A stretch of DNA of 39,696 nucleotides from Eubacteriales bacterium (GCA_030537935.1 JAUNUY010000001.1:105343-145038); one strand, 5' to 3'. Counted from the first letter of the stretch, positions 18,273 to 26,584 are shown. Numbers and translations are program-made. Notes: generated by a model from the sequence alone, not told the origin.

Positions 18273-19091
18273 GTGATTTATTTATTTCTTATATTTTTGG
18301 CGAGCTTACTGCTGAATATAGCCGCAAGTACATGGGCATTTATTTGGCTCATTATAAGCAATATCCCCGCCGCTTCAAGTTGGTCGGATATAGTGAATAT
18401 TGTGGTTATTGTTGTCATGAGTATCGTCTCCCTCTTGGTCGAATATCTGGTCTATCGGTTGTTGTATGCACTGTGGAACAAGTCGAGTATCGTCGGTACC
18501 ACGATGACCATTTTGGTTAACATGATTTATCCCATCACATTGATTCTGTTTATCGGACCCATTTCCGGGATTGGTGTTTACCGTATGGCATCTTTAGTTA
18601 TGGGGCTGCTCATCATCTCAGTTATTTTCGGTGCGGCGTTGCATGCATTTTTCTACATTATTCTTTATCATTTTCGTCGTAAGAGTAAGGATAAGAAAAT
18701 GGCTTTGAAAGGTCTTGTGCGCGTCGACAATCAATACATTCCGAAGGAAGAGGCGATTGCCCGGGGATTTTCATTCACGGATCCGCTGGCAAGTGCCCGG
18801 CCGATGATGCCCTATCCGATGTCCGGTGCATCGTATCCGACGGGGATGCCGTTCCGAAACGGAGCCGGCTACCAACCACAGCAACCCGGGCCCTACAACA
18901 TGTCCAATCAATCCATACCACAGGGGATGCCACCGATGCAGTATGCGACGAACGAAGCCATGCCGTCGGAAACATCGGTAGGACAGGCTGAAATGTCCGT
19001 TCCCGAGAATACGGCTCAAGAAACCGGTGAGCCGGAAGGTGTTGCATCAAGTGAACACGTTGACGTTGGGGATTCGGAAAAAAGCCTTTAA
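18273..19091 (+). CDS. Membrane protein with a proline/methionine-rich tail, function unknown
   Basis: A 272-residue protein starting at GTG 18273 with GGAGGTG upstream. Four hydrophobic segments lie within the first 135 residues (about 1-30, 40-70, 78-105, 108-135). A basic cytoplasmic stretch follows (HFRRKSKDKKMALKG), then a low-complexity tail rich in Pro, Met, Gln and Gly (about 170-225) and an acidic Ser/Glu end. I recognise no family. Such tails often mediate protein contacts. It is closed off from the methyltransferases by a strong terminator, so it is probably a separate unit. Confidence 0.7.
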   Translation: MIYLFLIFLASLLLNIAASTWAFIWLIISNIPAASSWSDIVNIVVIVVMSIVSLLVEYLVYRLLYALWNKSSIVGTTMTILVNMIYPITLILFIGPISGIGVYRMASLVMGLLIISVIFGAALHAFFYIILYHFRRKSKDKKMALKGLVRVDNQYIPKEEAIARGFSFTDPLASARPMMPYPMSGASYPTGMPFRNGAGYQPQQPGPYNMSNQSIPQGMPPMQYATNEAMPSETSVGQAEMSVPENTAQETGEPEGVASSEHVDVGDSEKSL

Positions 19092-19134
19092 CAAACTAAA
19101 TATTGCATGAAAATCGGGGACTTTTGTCTTCCGT

Positions 19135-19166
19135 AAACGGCATCATCAATGATGCCGTTTTTTATT
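19135..19166 (+). terminator. Terminator of the membrane-protein gene
   Basis: AAACGGCATCA at 19135-19145 pairs with TGATGCCGTTT at 19150-19160 around TCAA, followed by TTTATT. Confidence 0.85.
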
Positions 19167-19261
19167 GCCGTGGCGATGGTAGCGGTGAAGGAAATGAAAA
19201 AGAAGTGCCCTATCCGAACGCAACCGTTATTAAAAGGATAAGCCCTGCAGCCTGTAAGAGG

Positions 19262-19290
19262 TTGACATCGCTAACTCTGAGTGTTTTAAT
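19262..19290 (+). promoter_or_regulatory. Strong promoter of the tandem methyltransferase genes
   Basis: A consensus -35 TTGACA at 19262-19267, 17 bases, then TTTAAT at 19285-19290 preceded by TGT, an extended -10. The transcript would start near 19297. Confidence 0.78.
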
Positions 19291-19309
19291 AAAGTCAGTA
19301 CAATACGGT

Positions 19310-19326
19310 ACGGATAACGTATCCGT
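19310..19326 (+). promoter_or_regulatory. Perfect 7-bp palindrome in the methyltransferase leader
   Basis: ACGGATA, spacer ACG, TATCCGT. It lies about 13 bases downstream of the inferred transcription start and 26 bases before the ATG, where it could be a repressor site or a leader hairpin. Confidence 0.4.
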
Positions 19327-19352
19327 TTGATACGCTTTGAAAGGGAGGAAAA

Positions 19353-20162
19353 ATGAAAGAACAGGGAGAAAAATTACCGGTATTAAGTGAGGTAGAACAG
19401 ACCATGCTGTTAACCTTGACCGCACGGGCGGAGGAGTCGGCAAAGCCAAACGGCATAATAAAGGATACGGTATCCGAGGCTTTATATGCGGAATACAAAC
19501 CCCACCTGTCCATGACGATGGATAAACGGGCAAAGTACGGCACAATGATAAGGAATGTCGTATTTGACGAATTGACAAAGGCTTTTATTGAGAAAAACCC
19601 GGATGGGGTATGCATCTACATCGGCGCGGGTCTGGATCCACGGGCGCAGCGTTTAGACAACGGAAAAATACGTTGGTATGCGGTGGATTTGCCGTCCGTT
19701 ATAAATATGCGTAATGATATGATGCCGTTTGAGCGGGAAACGAACATTGCGTGCAGTATTTTTGATTCGGCATGGATAGATGCGGTTGAAACGGATGGTA
19801 AATCCGTACTCATCATTATGGAGGGGTTATTACAGTTTTTTACGCCGGAAGAAGTACGGGAAGCGCTACAATTAATTGCGGATGCTTATCCCGGCGCGAA
19901 AGTCATACTGGATATGCTGTCCATTCATGTACTGAATAATCCGAAGATGATGGAACGTATCAGCCGCGGGTTGTTTACATTCCGATGGGGTGTTGCTGAT
20001 GCTGCTGAGGTGAGTGACATGGATGAACGTTATCAATTGTTAACGAATATCAATTTGAACGATCGGATGGCTCGTCACAAATTTTCCATGAAAATCATGA
20101 ATAAGTTGCCGAAGATAAAACGGATGTCAAGCAAAGTTGCACTGTATCAGATTATAAAATAG
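19353..20162 (+). CDS. LCM-family (PPM1/TcmP-like) SAM-dependent methyltransferase, copy 1
   Basis: Likely cytoplasmic O-methyltransferase of 269 residues of the leucine carboxyl methyltransferase family (PF04072), whose members include TcmP of polyketide synthesis. The SAM-binding loop is IYIGAGLDPRAQRLDNG (about residue 90), followed by the acidic WYAVDLPSV and the post-motif LIIMEGLLQFF. An intact LCM core ends with a basic helix region. GGGAGG sets the start. It shares roughly 40% of residues by eye with the next gene, 11 bases downstream, so the pair is a tandem duplication. The substrate is unknown; small carboxyl or hydroxyl groups are the family norm. Confidence 0.85.
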   Translation: MKEQGEKLPVLSEVEQTMLLTLTARAEESAKPNGIIKDTVSEALYAEYKPHLSMTMDKRAKYGTMIRNVVFDELTKAFIEKNPDGVCIYIGAGLDPRAQRLDNGKIRWYAVDLPSVINMRNDMMPFERETNIACSIFDSAWIDAVETDGKSVLIIMEGLLQFFTPEEVREALQLIADAYPGAKVILDMLSIHVLNNPKMMERISRGLFTFRWGVADAAEVSDMDERYQLLTNINLNDRMARHKFSMKIMNKLPKIKRMSSKVALYQIIK

Positions 20163-20173
20163 GAGCGTGCGAT

Positions 20174-20986
20174 ATGAAAACGATTCAAGAAGATGTTTAT
20201 AAATTGGATGGTATCGAGACGACATTACTTTCCACGGTAGCGGGTCGTGCCATCTCTTCAAAGAAGGGACGATGGATTCACGATCCGGTGTCGGAAGAAC
20301 TTTATGAGCGTTTGTCACCCTATATGGAGGAAAAGTACAACAAGCGGGGATTAAACGGTGTCGCCTTGCGTTGTAAACTTTTCGATGACTGGATTCGGGA
20401 CTTTTTGTCTTCCGCACCGGATGCGGTTTGTATCTATGCCGGCGCCGGCTTGGATCCGCGATTCCAGCGGGTCGATAACGGGCGGCTGCTTTGGTATAAT
20501 GTGGACTTGAAGGATGCTATCGGCTTCCGGAACCATCTTCTTCCGGAATCAGAACGAGAGCGAAATATCGAAGGTGATGTTTTTGATACCGGTTGGTTGG
20601 CTGAAATAAAGGAAGGCAATCGGCCTGTTCTTATCATTATGGAAGGGATGCTTCAATACTTTACGTCGGAGGAAGTAGCAAAGGTATTGAAGAATCTGGC
20701 GGATCGATTCTCGGGTGCACGAATCATCATAGATATCCTGAGTGATGATTTTCTTGTGGATGAGAAGATGGTTAAACGGATGTCGCCTGCCGGAACGACA
20801 TTTCAATGGGGCGTACATCATCCATCAGAAGTGACGGCTTTGGATGGACGGTATCGTTTAAAGAGGCATTTACGGACCAGTGAAGTATTCAAACGTCAAT
20901 CTTTGTTTATGCGGATTGTCGCGTCCATTCCGAAGGTTCGACGGATGTGCGGTTTTATTGCGATGTATGTGGTTGACAAAGGATGA
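20174..20986 (+). CDS. LCM-family SAM-dependent methyltransferase, copy 2
   Basis: Second tandem member, 270 residues. SAM loop IYAGAGLDPRFQRVDNG, acidic WYNVDLKDA and IIMEGMLQYFTSEEVAKVL all match copy 1 in order. Both keep the motif VSE-LYE near residue 35-40 and a conserved FxWGV segment (TTFQWGVHHPSEV) near residue 215, which probably lines the active site. It is transcribed from the copy 1 promoter. Divergence is spread along the protein and suggests two different substrates rather than simple dosage. Confidence 0.85.
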   Translation: MKTIQEDVYKLDGIETTLLSTVAGRAISSKKGRWIHDPVSEELYERLSPYMEEKYNKRGLNGVALRCKLFDDWIRDFLSSAPDAVCIYAGAGLDPRFQRVDNGRLLWYNVDLKDAIGFRNHLLPESERERNIEGDVFDTGWLAEIKEGNRPVLIIMEGMLQYFTSEEVAKVLKNLADRFSGARIIIDILSDDFLVDEKMVKRMSPAGTTFQWGVHHPSEVTALDGRYRLKRHLRTSEVFKRQSLFMRIVASIPKVRRMCGFIAMYVVDKG

Positions 20987-21048
20987 CACAAAGCGGTCAA
21001 TGTACCGATTGTCTGCGGAGAAGCGGACACAATGGTGTATCTACCATG

Positions 21049-21076
21049 TTGACATATCCTGACAATTTTGTATACT
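21049..21076 (+). promoter_or_regulatory. Promoter of the lipoprotein gene
   Basis: TTGACA at 21049-21054 and TATACT at 21071-21076, 16 bases apart. The transcript would start near 21083; AAAGGGGGAGA precedes the ATG. Confidence 0.7.
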
Positions 21077-21119
21077 GAAATCAGATTTATCGAGTCAAAG
21101 TCAAAGGGGGAGATGAGAC

Positions 21120-22268
21120 ATGATGAAAATGAATAAGGGGATTTTAGGTTTAACATTGTTTCTTGCGGTCGGCTTTGCGGCTTGCGGTCCGAAAGCGCCG
21201 AAGAACGCGGGCATTGAAGTACGGGAAAAGGACGGTGTGGTAACGACGATAGACAACACCGCACCCTCCGTGATTGAAGATCGAAATTTGATCGGTATGC
21301 GGATGGATTTTGATGGTGGCGGATATGCCTGGCCGGCGCAATTGAGTGTTCTTGTCGCGCCGTATACGGAGAATGAGTTTCCGGATGTTGTGACGGAACC
21401 GGGGGAACACCATAGTTTAAAGGACCTGTATCTCTTACGTAAGAAACAGTTCAGTGTTTCGGAGATGATAGCGGAAAACAACATTCTCGCGGATGTAAAA
21501 AAAGGGGATCTTGTTTTCGTTCGAAGGAGCAGGGTGCCGACTTTCTCCTCGGGTACGCAGATAATGGCGGAAGCGGTGACCATAGAAGCGAAGGATATGC
21601 GAGGATTTTCGGATGCAATTCGGGATGGTCGTCTGGCGGCTTCAAACGGCATTCATACTCGAAAGAAAGACCTGAATACGGTCGGTGAGTCTTTGTTTAC
21701 CATCGGCGCAACCTATCAGTCCGACGAGAGTCTTTACATCGATTGTGCTTGTAACGGTGCCGCCTATGCGGAAGATTTCATGCCCTTGTTGATGCGCCAT
21801 ATGTTTAATATTCTCCATGAAGGCGGTCATGATTACGGGGATTTACTTTGTATCGTACCGGATGCGGAAAGTATGGCAAGCGGTATTAAAGAGTATCATC
21901 ACGGCCGCAATACCGCAGATAACAAGCCGGCATGTCGTTTGGATTTGAGGCGAGACGGTGACGAATATATTTTCAGTGCCGATTATACCATCTGGCCTGA
22001 TGGCGAGGGGAGCGGCGAGCCGAAACATTATGAAGACAGTAATGTCCGGATTGATGCCGCCGACGGTGATGCGTTCTTCCGACTGCTGGCATCAAATGCG
22101 TTTTCCCGTCAGCGTATGTGGGAAAAATGGCCGGAAGAAGACGGGAACGATATGTATATGACGTTAGATACGGGCGAATACATCAGTGTACTGTTTGACG
22201 GCAACTATACGGTGGATCCTCGGGAAACGGCCTTGGCGAAATTGTGTGAAAAGTACATAACACCATGA
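21120..22268 (+). CDS. Lipoprotein of unknown function
   Basis: A 382-residue secreted, lipid-anchored protein. The signal segment ILGLTLFLAVGFAAC ends at C22 with small residues before it, a lipobox although Phe rather than Leu is at -3. The mature part is soluble, acidic and rich in charged and aromatic residues, with no membrane segment. I recognise no family. An upstream ATG pair (21120, 21123) makes the exact start uncertain by one codon. It lies between two methyltransferase operons but has its own promoter and terminator, so a shared role is only a guess. Confidence 0.75.
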   Translation: MMKMNKGILGLTLFLAVGFAACGPKAPKNAGIEVREKDGVVTTIDNTAPSVIEDRNLIGMRMDFDGGGYAWPAQLSVLVAPYTENEFPDVVTEPGEHHSLKDLYLLRKKQFSVSEMIAENNILADVKKGDLVFVRRSRVPTFSSGTQIMAEAVTIEAKDMRGFSDAIRDGRLAASNGIHTRKKDLNTVGESLFTIGATYQSDESLYIDCACNGAAYAEDFMPLLMRHMFNILHEGGHDYGDLLCIVPDAESMASGIKEYHHGRNTADNKPACRLDLRRDGDEYIFSADYTIWPDGEGSGEPKHYEDSNVRIDAADGDAFFRLLASNAFSRQRMWEKWPEEDGNDMYMTLDTGEYISVLFDGNYTVDPRETALAKLCEKYITP

Positions 22269-22277
22269 CAGTTATAA

Positions 22278-22303
22278 GGGGACGGCAACACCGTCTCCTT
22301 TTT
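22278..22303 (+). terminator. Terminator of the lipoprotein gene
   Basis: GGGGACGG at 22278-22285 pairs with CCGTCTCC at 22291-22298 (one G-T) around CAACA, followed by TTTTTC. Confidence 0.82.
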
Positions 22304-22389
22304 CTTTTCTGTTTGATGCATTCCGGATGAATACAAGGAAATGAGTTACGGCAAATGCCGTGTACCAATGTTGGAAGGGAGCAGTTCTT

Positions 22390-23193
22390 ATGACGACGTT
22401 AAGTACCGTATCAAAGACACTTTTTATTCCCATGTGGGGACGTATTTATGCAGCGGAGCACTTTCCGCATATTCTGTATGATGAGAAAGCTTTATCCATA
22501 CGTCATCACATCCCGGCAACGGTACGGGAAGAAAGACAGTCACAGTATGCCTGCCTGGCCTCGGCTGTCCGTTCCGCTAATATGGACCGTTTTATCGCAG
22601 AATTTATGACAATGCATGGAGATGCGGTGGTCGTGGAAATCGGCTGCGGCTTGGAGACGACATTTTGGCGTTGTCGAGAGAAAGCTTTCCGATGGTATTG
22701 TGTGGATTTGCCCGACGTGATGACTTATCGGGCCACCATACTGCCGGCGGAGCAGGGGCTCTACTATATGAGTGCGTCCATGTTTGATGAAGAACGGATG
22801 CGAGCGATGAAAAATGAAGTGGGTGATAGACCCGTTCTCTTTGTCGTTGCAGGCGTATTTCACTATTTCGACAGGGAGAAAATAATCAATCTGTTGAAAA
22901 CATGGCAGAGTATATTTCCCGGATGCCGTGTATTATTCGATACCTTGAATAAAAAAGGCGTACGGGGTGTGAAGCGCTATATGAAACGTGCAGGGCACAA
23001 GGAAGCCGTCATCTATTTCTACGTTGACGATGCAAAGGATTTGGTGGCTGAGATCGGCGGTTCGGCGGCACTTCTTTCGGAAGGGGATTTTTATGAGGGC
23101 ATATCCAGAGCGGGGATGCGCCTGATGACCCGGCTGTCCATGAACTTGTCGGATCGTATGCATATGGTTAAGATGATTCAGCTGAAACTTTAG
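22390..23193 (+). CDS. Divergent LCM-family SAM-dependent methyltransferase, copy 3
   Basis: A 267-residue relative of the two upstream enzymes. ATG 22390 is chosen because GGAAGGGAG lies just upstream; a GTG at 22360 has no ribosome site. The SAM loop is VVEIGCGLETTFWR (about residue 85), followed by WYCVDLPDVMTYRATILP and VVAGVFHYFDREKIINLLK, where AGVF replaces the MEG of the other two. The N-terminus (FIPMWGRIYAAEHFPHILYD) differs completely from copies 1 and 2 and is typical of another LCM subgroup. It looks like an old paralogue or an independent acquisition. Confidence 0.8.
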   Translation: MTTLSTVSKTLFIPMWGRIYAAEHFPHILYDEKALSIRHHIPATVREERQSQYACLASAVRSANMDRFIAEFMTMHGDAVVVEIGCGLETTFWRCREKAFRWYCVDLPDVMTYRATILPAEQGLYYMSASMFDEERMRAMKNEVGDRPVLFVVAGVFHYFDREKIINLLKTWQSIFPGCRVLFDTLNKKGVRGVKRYMKRAGHKEAVIYFYVDDAKDLVAEIGGSAALLSEGDFYEGISRAGMRLMTRLSMNLSDRMHMVKMIQLKL

Positions 23194-23428
23194 ACTATTT
23201 TCAAGCATGTACATTTTAGCCATTATGTCGAAAACTTAACAAGACATACCATACATGATAGATAATATAGAGGGGGGATAATTTAATATTTATAGTTTAA
23301 AAATCCGGAGAAATGCGTTCTTTCAATTTTTTGATATCGACGATGGAAAAGGCGCTTTGACTATATTGCATAAGTACGAACCTGTCGTTACAATGAAGAT
23401 ATATAATATAAAATGATAGGAGGTAACT

Positions 23429-24910
23429 ATGGGCAATTATGTTAAGGAAAGCTATAAGATGTTTATCGGCGGAAAATGGAAGAATGCCGCTGACAATGCA
23501 ACATTGACTGCGTTAAATCCGGCGACCGGTGAAAAGCTGGCTTCCTTTCCGGATGCGACGAAAGAAGATGTAGATGCGGCGGTAGCAGCTGCACGTGCGG
23601 CGTTTCGGGATTTTAAGTGGACTTCCGTCGGCGAACGGGCGGATATCCTGGATAAGATAGCGAAGCGCATTGAAGATCATGCGGAGTTACTGGCAAATGT
23701 CGAATCCCTTGATAACGGCAAACCCATTCGGGAAACCCGTGCGGTAGACGTGAAATATGCTTACGAGCACTTCAAATACTTTGCGGGTTGCATCCGTGCC
23801 GATGAAGGTAAGGCATCCATCCTGGAGGGCAATAAGCTCAGTATGATTTTGCATGAACCGATAGGCGTCGTCGGTCAGATTATTCCATGGAATTTCCCCT
23901 TCCTGATGGCGGCATGGAAATTGGCACCGGCCATTGCGGCAGGCGATTGTGTGGTCATCAAACCGTCCAGTTTGACCTCGTTAAGCCTGTTGACGTTGAT
24001 GGAGCTGATTGAAGATATTCTGCCGGCAGGCGTTGTAAACGTCGTGACCGGAAAGGGTTCTAAGAGCGGCGAGTATCTCAAGAATCATGAAGGACTGGAC
24101 AAGTTGGCCTTCACGGGGTCGACGGAAATCGGTCGTGAAATTGCCGTGGCGGCGGCGAGACGACTTATTCCGGCAACCTTGGAACTTGGCGGAAAAAGTG
24201 CCAATATCATTTTTGATGATGCGGACATGAAACAGGCCGTTGACGGCGTCCAGTTGGGCATCCTGTTCAACCAGGGACAGGTATGCTGTGCGGGTTCCCG
24301 TGTCTTTGTTCAGGAAGGCATCTATGATGAATTTGTTAAGAAACTTGTGGACGTATTTCGTACGGTTAAGGTGGGAAATCCCTTGGATGAAGGCACCATG
24401 ATGGGCTGTCAGATAGACGGTCGTCAGGTGGAAAAGATTTTAAGTTATGTGGCCATTGCGGAGGAAGAGGGTGCACGTATTATTACCGGCGGTAAACGCC
24501 ATACGGACGACGGCTGTGAAAAGGGCGCATTCATGCAACCGACCTTGATTGCCGACGTGACGAATGACATGCGCGTGGCACAGGAGGAAATATTTGGACC
24601 CGTGGCGGTTATCATCAAGTTTAAGGATGAAGATGACGTCATTAAGATGGCAAACGACAGCTGCTACGGGTTGGGTGGCGCCGTATTTACGCAAGATATT
24701 CAACGGGCACTTTATGTGGCGCGCGGTTTGGAAACGGGCCGTGTATGGATTAATTGCTACAATCAGATCCCGGAGGGGTCACCCTTCGGCGGATATAAGC
24801 AATCCGGCATCGGTCGCGAGACGCATAAGGTTATCCTGGAACATTATACGCAGATGAAGAACATTATGATTGATTTGACGGGCGAACCGTCCGGCTTTTA
24901 TAATGTCTGA
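23429..24910 (+). CDS. NAD(P)-dependent aldehyde dehydrogenase
   Basis: Cytoplasmic enzyme of 493 residues that oxidises aldehydes to acids. AGGAGG ends 5 bases before the ATG. The cofactor fold has PWNFPFLMAAWKLAPAIAAG and KPSSLTSLS, the glycine motif is FTGSTEIGREI, the general base is in LELGGKSANIIF and the catalytic cysteine pair is NQGQVCCAGSR. The late motif EEIFGPVAVI and the C-terminal PFGGYKQSGIGRE are intact. It resembles the broad-substrate betaine/acetaldehyde class (about 490-500 residues), not the CoA-acylating type. It stands alone; an AT-rich TATAAT at 23402-23407 might serve as its -10 but has no clear -35. Confidence 0.93.
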   Translation: MGNYVKESYKMFIGGKWKNAADNATLTALNPATGEKLASFPDATKEDVDAAVAAARAAFRDFKWTSVGERADILDKIAKRIEDHAELLANVESLDNGKPIRETRAVDVKYAYEHFKYFAGCIRADEGKASILEGNKLSMILHEPIGVVGQIIPWNFPFLMAAWKLAPAIAAGDCVVIKPSSLTSLSLLTLMELIEDILPAGVVNVVTGKGSKSGEYLKNHEGLDKLAFTGSTEIGREIAVAAARRLIPATLELGGKSANIIFDDADMKQAVDGVQLGILFNQGQVCCAGSRVFVQEGIYDEFVKKLVDVFRTVKVGNPLDEGTMMGCQIDGRQVEKILSYVAIAEEEGARIITGGKRHTDDGCEKGAFMQPTLIADVTNDMRVAQEEIFGPVAVIIKFKDEDDVIKMANDSCYGLGGAVFTQDIQRALYVARGLETGRVWINCYNQIPEGSPFGGYKQSGIGRETHKVILEHYTQMKNIMIDLTGEPSGFYNV

Positions 24911-24930
24911 TTGAAGAAAAGAACGGCTAT

Positions 24931-24970
24931 CGCCCCGTCGGTTCGTGCAGTGTACCGGTGGGGCGGTATT
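24931..24970 (+). terminator. Possible terminator after the aldehyde dehydrogenase
   Basis: A 12-bp stem with two G-T pairs (24931-24942 with 24954-24965) around an 11-base loop; only TATTTAT follows, so termination may be incomplete. Confidence 0.5.
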
Positions 24971-24995
24971 TATGTATCGGGTACTATTTTTCCAC

Positions 24996-25024
24996 TTGCT
25001 TCTTTCGGGATTCAGTGCTATGAT
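24996..25024 (+). promoter_or_regulatory. Promoter of tRNA-Ala
   Basis: TTGCTT at 24996-25001, 17 bases, then TATGAT at 25019-25024 preceded by TGC, an extended -10. The transcript would start near 25031, nine bases before the tRNA. Confidence 0.65.
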
Positions 25025-25039
25025 ATACAGGTCCATTAC

Positions 25040-25112
25040 GGGGAATTAGCTCAGTTGGGAGAGCGCTTGGATGGCATTCAAGAGGTCACGGGTTCGAGCC
25101 CCGTATTCTCCA
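25040..25112 (+). tRNA. tRNA-Ala with anticodon GGC
   Basis: A complete 73-base cloverleaf. The acceptor stem GGGGAAT pairs with ATTCTCC and contains the G3-U70 wobble pair, the alanine identity signal. The D arm is GCTC/GAGC. The anticodon stem CTTGG/TCAAG (one G-T) holds the loop ATGGCAT, giving GGC with the A32-U38 pair typical of tRNA-Ala(GGC). The T arm ACGGG/CCCGT holds TTCGAGC. The discriminator is A. CCA is not encoded (TCA follows), so the tRNA needs CCA addition. It reads GCC and GCU codons. Confidence 0.96.
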
Positions 25113-25114
25113 TC

Positions 25115-25146
25115 AAACCGACAGTCATTCTGTCGGTTTTTTTATA
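25115..25146 (+). terminator. Terminator of tRNA-Ala
   Basis: AAACCGACAG at 25115-25124 pairs with CTGTCGGTTT at 25130-25139 around TCATT, then TTTT and ATA. The tRNA is therefore a single-gene unit. Confidence 0.88.
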
Positions 25147-25179
25147 CGCCGTCATGACCTGTCGGATGGGGATGTTACC

Positions 25180-25208
25180 TTGACAGTACGGTGCTTTTAG
25201 CCTATACT
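25180..25208 (+). promoter_or_regulatory. Promoter of the rlmH-kinase-tyrS-alaS run
   Basis: TTGACA at 25180-25185 and TATACT at 25203-25208 with the optimal 17-base spacer. No terminator or other clear promoter is seen before 30450, so it may drive all four genes. Confidence 0.75.
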
Positions 25209-25251
25209 CTAAGTTATGCACAACCGACGGTATGATGGAATCGGGGAAGAA

Positions 25252-25731
25252 ATGCAGATACGAATCATTGCCGCGGGCAAGCTGCGGGAACGTCATTTTC
25301 GGGAGGGCGTGGCGGAATACGTGAAACGCTTGGGACCTTATACACGCATCGAAGTGATGGAGGTGGCCGATGAGGCAATTCCGCAAAATGCTTCCGTCGC
25401 ACAGGCCTCGGCTGCACGGAAGAAAGAAGGGGCTCGAATGTTGGAGAAGATCGGCAAACGGGATTATGTCGTCGCTTTAGCGGTGGGTGGTCGTCGATTC
25501 TCTTCGGAAGCGTTCGCCGACTTTTTAGATGCCCGTATGCAGAACGGAGACGTTATTGTAACTTTCGTCATCGGCGGTTCGACCGGTTTATCAACCGAGT
25601 TGATGGCGCGGGCAAACATCTCCCTTTCTTTTTCCGAGATGACGTTCCCACATCAACTCATGCGCGTGATTTTAACGGAACAAATATACCGTGCTTTTAA
25701 AATCATCCACCATGAACCATATCATAAGTAG
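25252..25731 (+). CDS. rlmH: 23S rRNA (pseudouridine1915-N3)-methyltransferase RlmH
   Basis: Methylates pseudouridine 1915 in helix 69 of 23S rRNA on the 70S ribosome; SPOUT family with a knotted SAM site. ATG 25252 is chosen: it gives exactly 159 residues, the standard RlmH length, and has GGGGAAG upstream, while ATG 25216 adds 12 residues with no ribosome site. The N-terminus MQIRIIAAGKLRERHFREGV and the knot motifs TFVIGGSTGLSTEL and SFSEMTFPHQLMRVILTEQI, ending HHEPYHK, are hallmarks. It is followed by the kinase gene 7 bases on. Confidence 0.97.
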   Translation: MQIRIIAAGKLRERHFREGVAEYVKRLGPYTRIEVMEVADEAIPQNASVAQASAARKKEGARMLEKIGKRDYVVALAVGGRRFSSEAFADFLDARMQNGDVIVTFVIGGSTGLSTELMARANISLSFSEMTFPHQLMRVILTEQIYRAFKIIHHEPYHK

Positions 25732-25738
25732 GAAGATA

Positions 25739-26584
25739 ATGAAAAAACCCATTAAGAGAGCCGGTATTATTCATGACATCGTGGCCTTCGGTAAGGCGGG
25801 GATGATGAATATTTTACCGGTGATTGCACAAATGAATGTGGAAGCCTGTCCCATTCCGACCATGACTTTTTCAACACACACCGCCTATCGGGATCCGGCC
25901 GTCCGCGTTTTGGACGGATTTATCACGGCGGTGTTAAAGCATTTTAAAGCGGAACAGATCGCTTTGGATACGCTTTTGGTCGGCTATTTGGGGCGGCCGG
26001 CGCTTGTGGACGAGGCGGTTGCATTTGTTCGCAGTTACAAAGAAACGGGTACGCGAATCATCTTGGACCCTATTTTTGCGGATCACGGAAAACTGTATGC
26101 AAACATATCGGTCGACTATATTGAGCATTTGAAGCGATTATTGCCGTTGTGTGACATCGTTATTCCGAATGTGACCGAGGCGGCCTTTCTTACGGGTGAA
26201 ACGAAGGCAAAGGATATGGCCGCCGCCCTTATTGAGATGGGATGCAAAAACGTTATCATTACCGGTGTGGATGTGGAAGATGAACGCATCGATATTATCA
26301 CCCACACGGATTTAGGCTATCGTCTGCATCGAATGCCGCGAGTCAAACGGAATCTTCACGGAACCGGAGATGTGTTTGCCGGCCTCGTGACGGGTTACTA
26401 CACCCACCGGGTACTGCTGGAAGAAGCGGTGGAGATGGCTCATGAATTTATCTTTCGGTGTATTACAGGTTCGTTACAATATGAATATGATTATAAAGAG
26501 GGTATCTTGCTGGAACATTTTCTACGGGATATTCCGGGATATGAACAAACGGAAAGGAGTATCGGCAAGGCCGAAACGGATTGA
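25739..26584 (+). CDS. Pyridoxal/pyridoxamine kinase
   Basis: Phosphorylates B6 vitamers with ATP in the PLP salvage pathway; PfkB-like (PdxY/PdxK) fold, 281 residues. ATG 25739 follows TAGGAAG; longer in-frame readings lie inside rlmH. The N-terminal HDIVAFGKAGMMNILPVIAQ and FSTHTAYRDPA are typical of PdxY-type kinases. VIPNVTEAAFLTG and the anion-hole NLHGTGDVFAGLV, with the catalytic aspartate, are intact. The stop overlaps tyrS (TGATG), so the two are coupled. PdxY and PdxK cannot be separated with certainty here. Confidence 0.88.
   Translation: MKKPIKRAGIIHDIVAFGKAGMMNILPVIAQMNVEACPIPTMTFSTHTAYRDPAVRVLDGFITAVLKHFKAEQIALDTLLVGYLGRPALVDEAVAFVRSYKETGTRIILDPIFADHGKLYANISVDYIEHLKRLLPLCDIVIPNVTEAAFLTGETKAKDMAAALIEMGCKNVIITGVDVEDERIDIITHTDLGYRLHRMPRVKRNLHGTGDVFAGLVTGYYTHRVLLEEAVEMAHEFIFRCITGSLQYEYDYKEGILLEHFLRDIPGYEQTERSIGKAETD
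26552..26574 (+). promoter_or_regulatory. tyrS ribosome site separated from the start by a small hairpin
   Basis: GAAAGGAG at 26552-26559 is 24 bases before ATG 26584. TCGGC (26562-26566), loop AAG, GCCGA (26570-26574) can form a 5-bp hairpin that would shorten the gap to about 11 bases. Coupling to the overlapping kinase stop is an alternative explanation. Confidence 0.4.

Noticed and set aside
19103..19330. A 75-codon + frame before the first methyltransferase
   Set aside because: It spans a terminator hairpin and a consensus promoter and has no ribosome site.
23297..23400. Minus-strand reading RFVLMQYSQSAFSIVDIKKL in the gap before the aldehyde dehydrogenase as another gene remnant
   Set aside because: Only about 34 codons before it runs into AT-rich promoter sequence; too short to support.
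25216..25251. Upstream ATG as the rlmH start
   Set aside because: It adds 12 residues before the invariant MQIRIIAAGKL start and lacks a ribosome site; the inner ATG gives the standard 159 residues.
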